DNA of 64,000 bases from CBDAQA01 sp965198865 (GTDB taxonomy: Bacteria > Planctomycetota > Phycisphaerae > Tepidisphaerales > Tepidisphaeraceae), in assembly GCA_965198865.1 (NCBI GenBank), contig CBDAQA010000029.1:71524-135523 (forward strand), read 5' to 3'. How positions within the stretch are numbered: the stretch's first letter is position 1; each line of letters starts with the position of its first letter. The notes below the pieces were generated by a model. The model was not told the DNA's origin, made no database searches, and saw only the letters and a program-made list of their open reading frames with translations. The translations under genes and the position numbers were made by a program. Shown here piece after piece: positions 27,582-39,903 of this stretch.

Positions 27582-28520
27582 TCACCACCGCACGCCCGTG
27601 AGTTCCTCGGCGATGGTCCACAGCCGCCGTGCCGCCGCCTCGTCGAGCGTGGGCTTGGGGAGCGGGACCTGGACCGCGCGACCCTTCAGTTGCATCAGTC
27701 CGCTGGGGCCGAAGTAGGTGCCGGACGGCACGTCGGCGGTGGCGGCGCGGAGGGTCGGCAGGGCACCGTGGGCCGCGTCCTGCGAGGCGAGCCGCTCGAA
27801 CGCCAGGGCCAGCCGGCCCTGCGGCTTGCCGGGGCCGCTCGTCTGCAGGTTCGTCCGCGCGTAGCCCGGGTGGCCCATCGTGGTCACGATCCGGGGGCTG
27901 CCGCCCTGACGCCGGCCCATCTCCAGGGCGAAGAGCAGGTCGGCCAGCTTCGACTGGCAGTAGGCCTTCCACGGCGAGTAGGACCGCTCCGACTGGAGGT
28001 CGTCGAAGTCGATCTTCCGCTTCCCCATGTTGGCCGCGCCGCTGGAGACGACGGTGACCCGCGGCGCGCCCGACCGGCGCAGCGCCGGCAGCAGCAGGCC
28101 GGTCAGCGCGAACGGCCCCAGGAAATTCGTGCCGAGCTGCAGCTCGAAGCCGTCGGTCGTGGTCCGTCGCTCGGGCACGGACATGACTCCAGCGTTGTGG
28201 ACGAGCAGGTCGATCCGCGCGTCCGCGGCGAAGGTGCCGGCGAACGCGCGGACCGACGCCAAGTCGGCCAGATCGAGCACCGCGGTGCGCACGTCGGCCG
28301 CCGGCAGCTCCCGGCGGATGCGGTCGATGGCATCTCGTCCCTTGTCCGTTGTGCGCGCGGTCAGGATGACCGTCGCCCCGGCCCGTGCCAGCTCCAGGGC
28401 GGTGTGCCAGCCGATGCCGCTGTTCGCTCCGGTGACCACGGCCACGCGCCCGGTTTGATCCGGAATCTCCGCCACCGTCCACGCTTCAGTCGATGCAGAA
28501 TTGAGTGCTTGATTGCTCAT
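27582..28520 (-). CDS. Short-chain dehydrogenase/reductase, retinol dehydrogenase-like
   Basis: A protein of 312 residues. VVTGANSGIGWHTA binds the nicotinamide cofactor; LVHNAGV, VVSSGAA and the catalytic YCQSKLAD (Tyr-x3-Lys) follow, then GHPGYARTN. The IDFDDLQ element after the active-site Ser is typical of plant protochlorophyllide/retinol-dehydrogenase-like SDRs. It starts 22 bp after the TetR gene on the same strand, so it is probably the regulated target. A clear paralogue is at 55600-56559. Substrate unknown. Confidence 0.88.
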   Translation of the reverse strand: MSNQALNSASTEAWTVAEIPDQTGRVAVVTGANSGIGWHTALELARAGATVILTARTTDKGRDAIDRIRRELPAADVRTAVLDLADLASVRAFAGTFAADARIDLLVHNAGVMSVPERRTTTDGFELQLGTNFLGPFALTGLLLPALRRSGAPRVTVVSSGAANMGKRKIDFDDLQSERSYSPWKAYCQSKLADLLFALEMGRRQGGSPRIVTTMGHPGYARTNLQTSGPGKPQGRLALAFERLASQDAAHGALPTLRAATADVPSGTYFGPSGLMQLKGRAVQVPLPKPTLDEAAARRLWTIAEELTGVRW

Positions 28521-28542
28521 TTATCTCTCCACAAAAAAAGTT

Positions 28543-29118
28543 CTACCGTTTACGGGCGATGCCCGCCCAGAGGATGTCGTACCCCGACGTCCGGTAGGCA
28601 TCGGCGTCGCCGGGGTGGCGGCGGATGAGGGCGATCGTCGCCTCGGCCAACCCGTCGACCGCGGCCTGGACCAGGCCCGGCGGGAGGTCCCGGAACACCC
28701 GCCGCCTGACGGCCTCGTCGGCCATCTGCTGCACCTCGGCGAACGGGGCGAGCCCGGCGGCCCTGGAGGCGTCGGTCAGGCCGGTCCAGGCCTGGGCCTG
28801 CCGCAGGAACCCGTGCCGCTGCGGGTTGGCGAGCCCCCAGGCGACGTACTGGTCCCACACGTGCCGGAGCCGATCCGGGATGGGTGCCCGCCGCGGGAAG
28901 CCGGACATCATCGCGTCGGCCAGGTGCAGCTTCACGTCGCAATAGGCCGCGTTGATCAGGTCGTCCTTCGTGGCAAAGTAGGTGAACAGCGTCCCCTCGG
29001 CCACGCCCGCCGCCGCCGACACGGCCGACGTCGGCGCCGACAGCCCGCGCTCGGCGAACACGGTCGTCGCCGCCGCGAGAACCGCGTTCCGTTTGTCCTC
29101 GCTCAGCGGCCGTGCCAT
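28543..29118 (-). CDS. TetR/AcrR-family transcriptional regulator
   Basis: A protein of 191 residues. The N-terminal helix-turn-helix reads AAATTVFAERGLSAPTSAVSAAAGVAEGTLFTYFATKDDL, covered here in overlapping pieces of the classical TetR signature (VFAERG, AAGVAEGTLFTYFATK, DDLINAAY). The C-terminal ligand-binding half is diverse, as usual. It heads a two-gene unit with an SDR, implying that the SDR substrate or product is the inducer. A TGAG-N6-CTCA palindrome at 29140-29153, 22 bp before the ATG, is a plausible autoregulatory operator. Confidence 0.93.
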   Translation of the reverse strand: MARPLSEDKRNAVLAAATTVFAERGLSAPTSAVSAAAGVAEGTLFTYFATKDDLINAAYCDVKLHLADAMMSGFPRRAPIPDRLRHVWDQYVAWGLANPQRHGFLRQAQAWTGLTDASRAAGLAPFAEVQQMADEAVRRRVFRDLPPGLVQAAVDGLAEATIALIRRHPGDADAYRTSGYDILWAGIARKR

Positions 29119-29139
29119 CGATCACCGGTCCTCGATAGT

Positions 29140-29153
29140 TGAGTATCTGCTCA
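29140..29153. promoter_or_regulatory. Candidate TetR operator
   Basis: TGAG-TATCTG-CTCA, embedded in TTGAGTATCTGCTCATTCAA. A looser TTGAGT..GCTCATT pairing recurs over the SDR start codon (28501-28521), with 10 rather than 6 nt between half-sites. Confidence 0.35.
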
Positions 29154-29196
29154 TTCAAACCCAAAGGCAAGTCGTCACCTAGCTTCTCTGTTGTGT

Positions 29197-29327
29197 CGTG
29201 GGACTGTAGCTCCCCAGTCCCACGCGTTAATTTCGGTATAAGTAACTGTCCTTGTGATACTTGTAGAGAAGTGTTGCGCGTGGGACGGATCGAAGACCGT
29301 CCCATTCCGTCCCGTTTCGTCCCACGC
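29197..29327. repeat. Two GTGGGAC hairpins
   Basis: A perfect 10-bp hairpin (29197-29206 with 29215-29224) and a second perfect 10-bp arm pair (29278-29287 with 29318-29327) enclosing GGGACGG/CCGTCCC. Both use CGTGGGAC..GTCCCACG. The AT-richer strip between them (29225-29275) may hold a promoter but no clear one is visible. Confidence 0.6.
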
Positions 29328-29385
29328 TCGGCGGCGGGCCGGTTGCGGCGGCGGGGCGTCTGGTCCGCACGCGGCGAAGGGTCGG

Positions 29386-30399
29386 TCAGCCGGCGGGGCG
29401 ATGCGTGGATCGCTGGGCGGCCTCGCGCGTGACGGCCCACTTCATCGGGACGCCGGCGACGTAGCGCTCCAGCTCCTCGGCCATGTACTGGCCGAGCCGG
29501 CGGCACTCCGGGCCGACCGAGCCGGCGACGTGGGGGGTGAGCAGGACGTTGGGCAGGTCGAACAGCGGGGAGGCGGGGTCGGGCGGCTCGGGGGCGGTCA
29601 CGTCGAGGACGAACTGCAGGTCGTCCCGCTCGCGGGCGACGGCGATCAGCTCGGGCTCGACGATCACGCCGCCGCGGGCGGTGTTGATGAACGTCGCGCC
29701 GGTCTTCATCGAGGCCAGATGTCGCCGGCCGATCATGCCGGTCGTCTCGCGCAGCAGGGGGGTGTGGACCGAGACGACGTCGGCGGTGGCGAACACCTCG
29801 TCCAGCGGGGCCGGGCGGACGCCGAGGCGGTCGGCGTCGGCGGGGGTCATGAACGGGTCGTAGGCGATCACGCGGATGTCGAAGGGGCGGAGCAGCTCGA
29901 TCAGCTTCCGGCCGATCACGCCGACCGACACCAGGCCCACCGTGCTGCGGTAGTTGCCGGGGGGGACCAGGGGGTACTTGAACGACCGGCTCGCCCGCAC
30001 CGACCGGCCGACGGGCAGGACCCGCTTCATGGCCAGCAGGATGGTGCCCAGCGCGTACTCGGCCACGGGGACGCCGTTGGCGGTCGAGGCGGTGGTGATC
30101 TGGATGCCGCGCTCCCACATGGCCTCGGTCGTCCACGCGCCGATCGCGCCGGCGGCGTAGAAGATGGCCCGCAGCTTGGGGGCCGTGGCGAGGAACGCCG
30201 CGTCGATCCGCGGCGGGCCCCACCCGGACAACATCACCTCCACGTCGGCCATCAGCGCGGGGCGGTCGGCCAGGGACTCGGGCGTCTGCGGGTCGCCGGC
30301 GAACCGGACGTGCCGGGCGATCGCCCCCCGCGCCTCCGGCCCGTAGGCCAGCTCCAGCGCGGCGGGGGAGAGGACGTACAACCCGATCTTCTGACTCAT
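29386..30399 (-). CDS. D-isomer-specific 2-hydroxyacid dehydrogenase
   Basis: An NAD-dependent oxidoreductase of 337 residues. The nucleotide loop reads SVGVIGRKL, with Ser where the first Gly of GxGxxG is usual. Catalytic residues are visible: Arg in NTARGGVIVEPEL, Glu in TAPEPPDP, and His in LTPHVAGS. These suit the phosphoglycerate-dehydrogenase-like family (glyoxylate, hydroxypyruvate or phosphoglycerate reduction); no ACT domain, so not canonical SerA. ATG 30399 follows GGGGAAG at 4 nt; the longer frame runs into a repeat and is rejected. Confidence 0.87.
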   Translation of the reverse strand: MSQKIGLYVLSPAALELAYGPEARGAIARHVRFAGDPQTPESLADRPALMADVEVMLSGWGPPRIDAAFLATAPKLRAIFYAAGAIGAWTTEAMWERGIQITTASTANGVPVAEYALGTILLAMKRVLPVGRSVRASRSFKYPLVPPGNYRSTVGLVSVGVIGRKLIELLRPFDIRVIAYDPFMTPADADRLGVRPAPLDEVFATADVVSVHTPLLRETTGMIGRRHLASMKTGATFINTARGGVIVEPELIAVARERDDLQFVLDVTAPEPPDPASPLFDLPNVLLTPHVAGSVGPECRRLGQYMAEELERYVAGVPMKWAVTREAAQRSTHRPAG

Positions 30400-30483
30400 G
30401 TCTTCCCCGGTCTCGGCGGCCGTCCGACGGTCGGACGGTTCATAGTTGAGCGAGTTCACGCCGGGCGTCAACGGCTGCGCCTT

Positions 30484-30570
30484 GAAGCAGAGGGGCAGAG
30501 GTGTTGAGGAGAAGAGGGCCCCGCGGCGGTTGCCCCGCTGCCCCTGTTCGCCTCTGCGCCCCTGCTCTTC
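30484..30570. repeat. GAAGCAGAGG hairpin repeat, family C copy 2
   Basis: GAAGCAGAGGGGCAGAGG (30484-30501) faces CCTCTGCGCCCCTGCTCTTC (30551-30570). It follows the histidine kinase stop by 3 bp on the minus strand and can act as its terminator. Confidence 0.6.
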
Positions 30571-30572
30571 GA

Positions 30573-32866
<2,294 letters not shown>

Positions 32867-32870
<4 letters not shown>

Positions 32871-33445
32871 GCGGCCCTCGTCAGGTCGACCCGCCCGTCA
32901 CCCACGCGCGTCAGCACGAAGCGGATCGCCTGCCCGGCGACCCCGTCGGTGATCACCTCGCGCCGGACCCCCAGCGGCTGGCCGAAGTGCTTGGCGCACC
33001 CGCGGATCAAGCCCTCGGCCAGGTCGGCGAAGTGGCGGCTGCTGCGGTAGATCAGGTCCATCCGCTGGTCCGACACCGGCACCGGCTCGAAGCGGGGGAG
33101 GTCGGCGTCGGGGTAGAGCTTGCGGACCTCGGGGTGGATGTAGCTCTCCAGGCCAGACAGGAACGCGAACGGCGACGTGACGCCGACGAAGAATCGCGGG
33201 AACAGCACGGCGAACCGGCCGAACAGGTGCTCGCCGAACGCCCGCACCAACGCGTCGGCCGGCGTGGCGGTGATGGCCGAGAGGCGGACGACCATGGCGA
33301 CCAGCTCGGTGTGGTCGTAGGTGCCGACGGCCGTGAACACGCCGGCCGAGGGGGTGTTGGCCTCGGTGATCATCCGGTCGGCCACGGCGGGGCCGAACGC
33401 CGACTCGACCATCTCCAGGTACTCGGTGAAGACGACACCCTTCAT
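32867..33445 (-). CDS. H-NOX (heme NO/O2-binding) sensor protein
   Basis: Single-domain gas sensor of 192 residues. MKGVVFTEYLEMVESAFG is the family's N-terminus; the proximal heme ligand is the His of YIHPEVRKLYPDADLPRF, and YRSSR is the invariant Y-x-S-x-R that binds the heme propionates. Bacterial stand-alone H-NOX proteins usually control an adjacent histidine kinase or cyclic-di-GMP enzyme in response to NO. Here the stop overlaps the start of the hybrid kinase by 4 nt, so the pair is translationally coupled. Start at 33445 has AAAGG upstream. Confidence 0.92.
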
Positions 33446-33557
33446 GGCTTGGCACCTTTCGAGAGCGGTCCCCCTCCTCGTTGTCGGATGGCCGAGGGGA
33501 GCCGCTGAAGCGCCGGTCGCGGGGAATCGCCCCGATCGGGTTATCGGCCCCGCCCGA

Positions 33558-34473
33558 TCACGACCGTATGCCTGCCAAGTCAACCTTCATCGCCAGCGTG
33601 GCGGCGAGCACGTCGTCCTTCCAGTCGCCGCCGCCGCGCTTGGGGTAGAGGATGCTGCGGCTGGCGGACACCAGGGCGGGGGCGCCGTTGGCGAAGGCGG
33701 CGCGGGTCATCTCGGCCGTCGCGCCCTGGGTCCCGTAACCGGGCAGCAGGAACGGGGAGCGCGGCAGGCGGGCACGCAGGCTCTGCATCGTGTGCGTCTG
33801 CGTCGCGCCGACCACGGCCCCGAGGCTCGACATGCCGCGCTCGCCGACCAACGGCGGGGTCGTCGGCGATCGGGGCGAGCCTGTCGGCCACCAGCTCGGA
33901 CCAGGTGCGGCCGTCGGCCAGCCTCACGTCCTGGAAGTCGGCCGACCCGGGATTGCTGGTGCGGACGAGGACGAACAGCCCCTTGCCCTCGTCGCGGGCC
34001 ACCTTCACGAAGGGGTCGATCGCGTCGAGGCCGAGCATGGGGTTGATGGTGATCGCGTCGGGGGTGGCCGCCTCGGTCTCCTCGAACGGGACCGCGCCGA
34101 GGTGGGCGGCGGCGTAGGCGGCGCTGGTCGAGCCGATGTCGCCGCGCTTCACGTCGCCGATCACGAGCAAGCCGAGATCCTTGGCCTCGGCGATCAGGCT
34201 GTAGTAGGCCTCGACGCCGTCCCACAGGTACCGCTCGAAGTAGGCCGACTGGAACTTCACCACCGGCACGTGCGGGGCGACGGCGCGGAGGACGGCCGTG
34301 GTGAACTCGAAGATCGCGTCGAGCGCCGCCTCGGCGTCGTTGGCGTCCCGCTCCTGGGCGGGGCCGGCCACGGCGTCGGGCAGCTGCTCGTAGACCGGGT
34401 CGATCCCCACGCAGATCGGGGAACCCTTGGCGTCAATCGCGTCCAGCAGACGGTCGGCGAACACGTCGGACAT
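33558..34473 (-). CDS. pyrF: Orotidine 5'-phosphate decarboxylase, frameshifted
   Basis: Decarboxylates OMP to UMP in pyrimidine synthesis. The first part (34473 down to about 33860) shows SPICVGIDP, VKFQSAYFERY, and the catalytic GDVKRGDIGSTS of the long group-2 PyrF type, then VLVRTSNPGS. The frame is then lost; the second part resumes one base on as LVGERGMSSLGAVVGAT, LPGYGTQGA and ALVSASRSILYP, which hold the phosphate-binding end. Removing one G from the GGGG at 33856-33859 restores a continuous ~305-residue enzyme (..DDPPLVGERG..). Probably a sequence error, since pyrF is normally essential. Confidence 0.88.
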
Positions 34474-34481
34474 TCATCTAC

Positions 34482-34626
34482 CACCGAGGCACGGAGGCAC
34501 GGAGAAAGAGGGGAAGTCGGCTGCCATGCCCACCGATCGTTTACAGCAAAGCTGAACATCCGTGCGCACCCGCCATTGTTCTCTCTGCTCGTTCCGCTCT
34601 TCTCCGTGCCTCCGCGTCTCCGTGGT
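34482..34626. repeat. ACCGAGGCACGGAGG inverted repeat
   Basis: ACCGAGGCACGGAGG..GGAGAAAGAG (34482-34510) faces CTCTTCTCCGTGCCTCCGCG..CGTGGT (34597-34626) across an ~86-nt loop. Repeats of this CACGGAGG type are widespread in planctomycetes and other phyla. Confidence 0.65.
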
Positions 34627-34634
34627 TGTCGTCT

Positions 34635-35081
34635 TCACGCCTCGGCGGCCGCCGGCCGCTCGGCCAGCTTGCTCGTCAGCGTCTCGGTGTCGACCCCGCA
34701 GCCGTCCAGTGCCGATCGCACGGCAACCGGGACGTCGTCCAGCAGCGACAGCAGCAGCAGGCGGGTCGACACGCGCGGCTCGCGCAGCGACTGGGCCTTG
34801 ACCAGCGCGCCGTTGATCACCCGCTGGGCCTTGGGCGAGAGGGGCAGGTCGCCGGTGACGACGGGCGGCTCGGTGCCGCGGGGCAGGTCGGCGTCGAGCA
34901 GCGACTTCAGCTTCGGGGCGTCGGCGTGCGACGCGCGCAGCGTCCGCACCGCCTCGCCGTCGCCGGCCAGGATGCCGAGCATCAGGTGCTCGGTGCCGAC
35001 GAAGTCCTGGTGGTGCGCCCGGGCCGCCGCCTGCGCCGCCGACAGGGCAGATCGAAGGGTCTCGGTGAACGTCTCTCGCAT
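34635..35081 (-). CDS. Stand-alone Clp N-terminal domain protein
   Basis: A protein of 148 residues made only of the two-repeat Clp N domain: the first repeat around HHQDFVGTEHLMLGILAGDGEAVRTL and the second around LSPKAQRVINGALVKAQ..VSTRLLLLSLLDD (family signature GTEHLLLGLL). No AAA+ ATPase follows. In ClpC/ClpA this domain docks adaptors and substrates; free copies (ClpN-like) may regulate Clp proteases or shield substrates. ATG 35081 has TATCGT 8 nt upstream. Confidence 0.85.
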   Translation of the reverse strand: MRETFTETLRSALSAAQAAARAHHQDFVGTEHLMLGILAGDGEAVRTLRASHADAPKLKSLLDADLPRGTEPPVVTGDLPLSPKAQRVINGALVKAQSLREPRVSTRLLLLSLLDDVPVAVRSALDGCGVDTETLTSKLAERPAAAEA

Positions 35082-35089
35082 CGCCGACC

Positions 35090-35095
35090 ACGATA
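35090..35095 (-). promoter_or_regulatory. TANNNT -10 box, leaderless type
   Basis: Minus-strand TATCGT ends 8 nt before the ATG at 35081. Confidence 0.4.
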
Positions 35096-35173
35096 CCGAG
35101 TCGGGGGCGGGGCGCACAGCGGGAGCGCCAGGTGATGGGGACGAGACGAAACATGCTGTGCCCCCTCACGCCA

Positions 35174-35827
35174 TTACGCGGCCGCGGTGGCGGCCTCGCG
35201 GACCACGTAGGCGGGGACGCCCACGACGGTGACGCCCGGGCGGACGTCGCGGATGACCACGGCGCCGGCGCCGACGGTCGCGCCGGCGCCGATCCGCAGG
35301 CACTGGATCACGTTCGCCCCGAGGCCGATCACGGCCCCGGCGTCGACCCGCACGCGGCCGGCCAGGTGGACGCCGGGGCAGACGTGGACGCCGGTGCCGA
35401 CGTCGCACTCGTGGTCGACGGTAGCGGCGGTGTTGACGATGCTGTGGTCGCCGATGCGGGCCTCGGCGCAGATGATCGCGCCGGCGGCGATGACGACGTT
35501 CCGGCCCACGCTGGCCGACTCGGCGATCACGGCCGACGGGTGGACCGCGGAGGTGAGTTGGAGGCCGGCGTCGAGGACCGCCTGGGCGTAGCCGACGCGG
35601 GCGCGGTTGTCACCGATGGCGACGATGGCGGCGGCGACCTTGTGGTGGGACGCCAGCCGGGTCAGCTGGTGGACCCCGCCCAGGACCGGCAGCCCGCCCA
35701 CGGTGGAGCCGTGCAGGCGCGGGTCGGCATCGACGAAGCCGATTGGCCGGTGCAGGCCCGCGGCGCGCAGGATGTCCAGCACGACCTTGCCGTGTCCGCC
35801 GGCCCCGACGATGAGCGTGTTCAGCAT
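35174..35827 (-). CDS. NeuD/PglD-like sugar O/N-acetyltransferase
   Basis: A protein of 217 residues. An N-terminal Rossmann-like part (LNTLIVGAGGHGKVVLDIL, GFVDAD) precedes a left-handed beta-helix of hexapeptide repeats (HPSAVI, AGAIICAEARIG, TAATVDHECDVG) with the catalytic His in TVDHE, ending VIRDVRPGVTVVGVPA. Acetyl-CoA-dependent modification of a nucleotide-linked amino sugar for surface glycans is the family role. ATG 35827 has GGAGGG about 9 nt upstream. No glycan genes adjoin; the rhamnose cluster is 12 kb away. Confidence 0.88.
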   Translation of the reverse strand: MLNTLIVGAGGHGKVVLDILRAAGLHRPIGFVDADPRLHGSTVGGLPVLGGVHQLTRLASHHKVAAAIVAIGDNRARVGYAQAVLDAGLQLTSAVHPSAVIAESASVGRNVVIAAGAIICAEARIGDHSIVNTAATVDHECDVGTGVHVCPGVHLAGRVRVDAGAVIGLGANVIQCLRIGAGATVGAGAVVIRDVRPGVTVVGVPAYVVREAATAAA

Positions 35828-35878
35828 GAGCGTGGTCCCTCCGACCACCATCGGCCGGCGGAAGGGGATCACTTGACT

Positions 35879-36847
35879 TCAGGCGGCTTGGGCCTTGGCG
35901 GCCATCGCGGCGGCGCTGGGGAGCCGAACGTCCCAGGCCAGCCCGACCCGCCTCATCGTCGCGATGATCAGGTACGACGGGTCGAACTGCCACCACCGCA
36001 GCCCGTGGCGGGCGCTGGTGGGGAAGGCGTGGTGGTTGTTGTGCCACCCCTCGCCCAGGCTCAGGACGGCGACGGGCAGGTTGTTGGTGCTGTGGTCGTC
36101 GCTGTGGAACGGCCGGCCGCCCCAGATGTGGCAGACGGAGTTCACGCTCCACGTGACGTGCTGCATCAGCCCGATCCGGACGACCCCGCCCCAGATCAGG
36201 CCGGCCCAGAACCCGTGCCACGAGCGCATCAGGATGGCCAGCGCGACCGCCGGGATCAGCATGCCGAGGGCGACCCAGAGGAAGTAAAGCTGGTCGACCA
36301 TCAGCAGCCCGCGGTCGGCGAGCAGGTCCGGGACGGAGCGGGCCAGCTGGGCCTTGTCGACCTGAAACGCCCAGCCGATGTGGGCGTGCCAGAACCCGCG
36401 GATGCTGCCCCACAGTCCGACGCCGTGATGGTGGGGGGAGTGGGGGTCGCCCTCGCAGTCGGCCTGCTGATGGTGACGGCGGTGGACGGCAACCCAGCGG
36501 ATCGCCATCCCCTGCCCCGCCGACGAGCCGAGGATCGCCAGCAGCAGCCGGACGGCGCGCGGCGTCTGGAACGCCTTGTGGGTCAGCAGCCGGTGATACC
36601 CGATCGTGACGCCGAACCCGGCCAGGGCGTACATGGACAGGAGCACGATCACCTCGGGCCAGCCGATCCCCCAACTGGCCTGCCCGCGGTGCCAGAGGAA
36701 GCCGATGGCCGCGGCGAGCCCGGCCGTCGGTGCCACGACCGACAGGAAGGTCGTGATGCGGACCCAGCGGCGCAGCGGCGGATGGGTCGCCACGTCCGCC
36801 GAGGCGGCCTGCTCGGTAACGGCCCAGGTCCGGGCCGGAGTCAACAT
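35879..36847 (-). CDS. Acyl-CoA/acyl-lipid desaturase
   Basis: Membrane di-iron desaturase of 322 residues. The three histidine clusters are present: HRLLTH (HxxxxH), HRRHH (HxxHH) and, at the C-terminal end, HNNHH (HxxHH), with membrane helices between them and the typical GYHRLLTHKAF and EGWHNNHHAFP contexts. This is the stearoyl-CoA Delta9 desaturase group, which introduces a double bond to adjust membrane fluidity. ATG 36847 is chosen; a TTG at 36901 would add 18 residues. Downstream of it on the same strand lies the NeuD-like gene, 51 bp away. Confidence 0.92.
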   Translation of the reverse strand: MLTPARTWAVTEQAASADVATHPPLRRWVRITTFLSVVAPTAGLAAAIGFLWHRGQASWGIGWPEVIVLLSMYALAGFGVTIGYHRLLTHKAFQTPRAVRLLLAILGSSAGQGMAIRWVAVHRRHHQQADCEGDPHSPHHHGVGLWGSIRGFWHAHIGWAFQVDKAQLARSVPDLLADRGLLMVDQLYFLWVALGMLIPAVALAILMRSWHGFWAGLIWGGVVRIGLMQHVTWSVNSVCHIWGGRPFHSDDHSTNNLPVAVLSLGEGWHNNHHAFPTSARHGLRWWQFDPSYLIIATMRRVGLAWDVRLPSAAAMAAKAQAA

Positions 36848-36962
36848 GTCCAAGGGATTGCGACCTTTCGGGCCGGGAACAAACGGGAGCGGCCCCGGCA
36901 AAGTCTAGGTGGGCCGACCGCGGTCGTCGTCGCCGGCTGGGGGGAAATTTTGATTCGGGGGC

Positions 36963-38072
<1,110 letters not shown>

Positions 38073-38078
38073 CCCCGC

Positions 38079-38084
38079 ATTATA
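38079..38084 (-). promoter_or_regulatory. TATAAT -10 box of moaA, leaderless type
   Basis: A perfect minus-strand TATAAT is separated from the moaA ATG (38072) by only GCGGGG, too little room for a leader with a ribosome site. Confidence 0.55.
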
Positions 38085-38234
38085 GTGCGGCGTGATGGCC
38101 GGCGAACGCCCAATACCCCTGGCGCACCACGGCCGCCATCCGCCGGCCGGTATAACGTCGCCGGCCCTTTCTAAATGCCGGAGGTTCTGGGTTCGGTCTA
38201 ATGCTCCGTCGTCTATGAGACGGGGAAGGCCACC

Positions 38235-38501
38235 ATGCAGCTATACATTCGGGCGACCGCGTTTGCGGGTTTGACGTCGGCAGTTTATGCGGCGGACGCA
38301 CATTACCGTTCGTCGGTGCTGACGCCGGCCGAGGTGCCGGCCGCCGTCCGACAGGTGAACGGCGCGGGTGCGGCGTCGTTGGCGACCCTGCACGAGCAGG
38401 GCAACCTCATCGACGACGCCGCCCTCGGCGCGACGGCCCTTGCCGCCGTCATCTGCTTCGGCACCTGGCGGCCCGCGCCGGCGGTGACGCGGAGCCGGTG
38501 A
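38235..38501 (+). CDS. Small hypothetical protein
   Basis: A protein of 88 residues with a weak N-terminal hydrophobic stretch and a C-terminal membrane-like helix (ALGATALAAVICFGTW). ATG 38235 is preceded by GGGGAAGG at 5-6 nt, which is the main support. No family recognised. Confidence 0.45.
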   Translation: MQLYIRATAFAGLTSAVYAADAHYRSSVLTPAEVPAAVRQVNGAGAASLATLHEQGNLIDDAALGATALAAVICFGTWRPAPAVTRSR

Positions 38502-38582
38502 GGCAAGCGCCGTTGCCCGCCATCTTTTTGACCGCGATTCAGCCTGTGATAGCATCGTTGCCCGGCCATTCGGGGAACGACC

Positions 38583-39812
38583 ATGCAGATTGATGGACAG
38601 CGGCGCGTCAGACGTTCGCGCGCGGTCTTCTTGTGCGCCGCGCTGAGCTTCGGGTCAGCAAGGGGCGAAGCATTGGAGCACGTCGCGGCTGACGCGCCGG
38701 CGGTCCTTTGGATCAACCACCTGGCGCCGCCGGCTCCGACGACCCACCCGGCAACCCACCCGACAACCGCCCTGGCGGGCAACCAGGACCCCATCGCGGC
38801 AACCGAGCGGGCGATGGGCGTTCGATCGGCGGGGCTGGACCCGAATCGCGACGTGGCGATATACCTGCCGAATAGGGTCGAGGGCACCGACCCGTCGCCG
38901 GTCGTATTGCTCCTCCCGGTGGCTGACTACGCCGCGTTCCTCGCGGCGCAGCCGGATGGGAGCACCGACGCGGGGGTGACGGCGATCCGTCCGTCGGGCG
39001 ACGCTGCCGACGTGTTCGTCGCCCGCCGCGGCAGCTACGTGGCGATCAGCCGATCAAGGGATTCCCTGGCATCGGGCCATGCCGGAGTGAGGATCGCCCC
39101 CGAGGACCTGGCCCAGATGAACTGCGGCGATGTTGCGATCTATGTGAAGGGTACGGCGACCACGGGCGTGCTGGCGGTGGGCGCGCGGCCCTGCTGGTTG
39201 TCCCCCGGTAATAGCGGTGGCCGCCCGGCCGTTGCCGACCTCCCGCTCGGCCATTCGGAACTCGACCGCGAGATCGGCGCGGCCGACCAACTGTGGCGGG
39301 CCGTCGGCTGGCAGCGCGACGCGACAGACCTCCGGTACCGCTTCGGCCTGTTGTGCCGCAGCCAACTGGATTACGGCAACGCGATGGAGCAGTTCCAAAA
39401 GGTGGTGGCGCTCCGCCCCGACGACGCCGACTCCCACGTCGCCCTGGCCGCGGTCTTGGCTGAGACCCACCAGTTCGGTGCCGCCGCCGCGCACTTGCAG
39501 GAGGCGGTTCGGCTCGACCCCAAGAACTTCGACGCCTTCCACGATGCCGGCCTGATCCTGCTTCAACTCGGCGCCGACCGCCGCGCCGCCGTCATGCTCG
39601 GCCACGCGGTGGAACTGCGGCCGAGGTCGGCCGCGACGCACAGCGACTTCGGGGTGGCGCTGGTGAGGCTGCGCCGATACGCCGAGGCCACGCTTGAGTT
39701 CCGCGCGGCGCTCGCGATCGACCCGACGTTGCAGGCGGCCGCCACGAATCTGAACGTCGCCCGCCGGCTCGCCGCCAAGCAGCACGCGGCGACGACCCGG
39801 GCGTCGCGCTGA
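38583..39812 (+). CDS. Secreted or membrane-associated TPR protein
   Basis: A protein of 409 residues. An N-terminal hydrophobic stretch (AVFLCAALSFGSARG) suggests export; residues ~30-200 resemble the DUF3352-like region of planctomycetal proteins (AVLWINH, DVAIYLPN, VVLLLPVADYAAFL). From ~255 four tetratricopeptide repeats are clear (YRFGLLCRSQLDYGNAMEQF, ALAAVLAETHQFGAAAAHLQ, AGLILLQLGADRRAAVML, and one more), typical of protein-interaction scaffolds. The segment around 195-215 (GARPCWLSPGNSGGRPAV) looks out of place and may reflect compensating indels. Confidence 0.65.
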   Translation: MQIDGQRRVRRSRAVFLCAALSFGSARGEALEHVAADAPAVLWINHLAPPAPTTHPATHPTTALAGNQDPIAATERAMGVRSAGLDPNRDVAIYLPNRVEGTDPSPVVLLLPVADYAAFLAAQPDGSTDAGVTAIRPSGDAADVFVARRGSYVAISRSRDSLASGHAGVRIAPEDLAQMNCGDVAIYVKGTATTGVLAVGARPCWLSPGNSGGRPAVADLPLGHSELDREIGAADQLWRAVGWQRDATDLRYRFGLLCRSQLDYGNAMEQFQKVVALRPDDADSHVALAAVLAETHQFGAAAAHLQEAVRLDPKNFDAFHDAGLILLQLGADRRAAVMLGHAVELRPRSAATHSDFGVALVRLRRYAEATLEFRAALAIDPTLQAAATNLNVARRLAAKQHAATTRASR

Positions 39813-39903
39813 CCGCGCCTGCCGAACGGGTTCGGTCACCGGTGTGCCGGCACACATGCGCGTGGCCGTGGGCGATGGTCCAACACGTCGAGTCGCAATA
39901 CCG

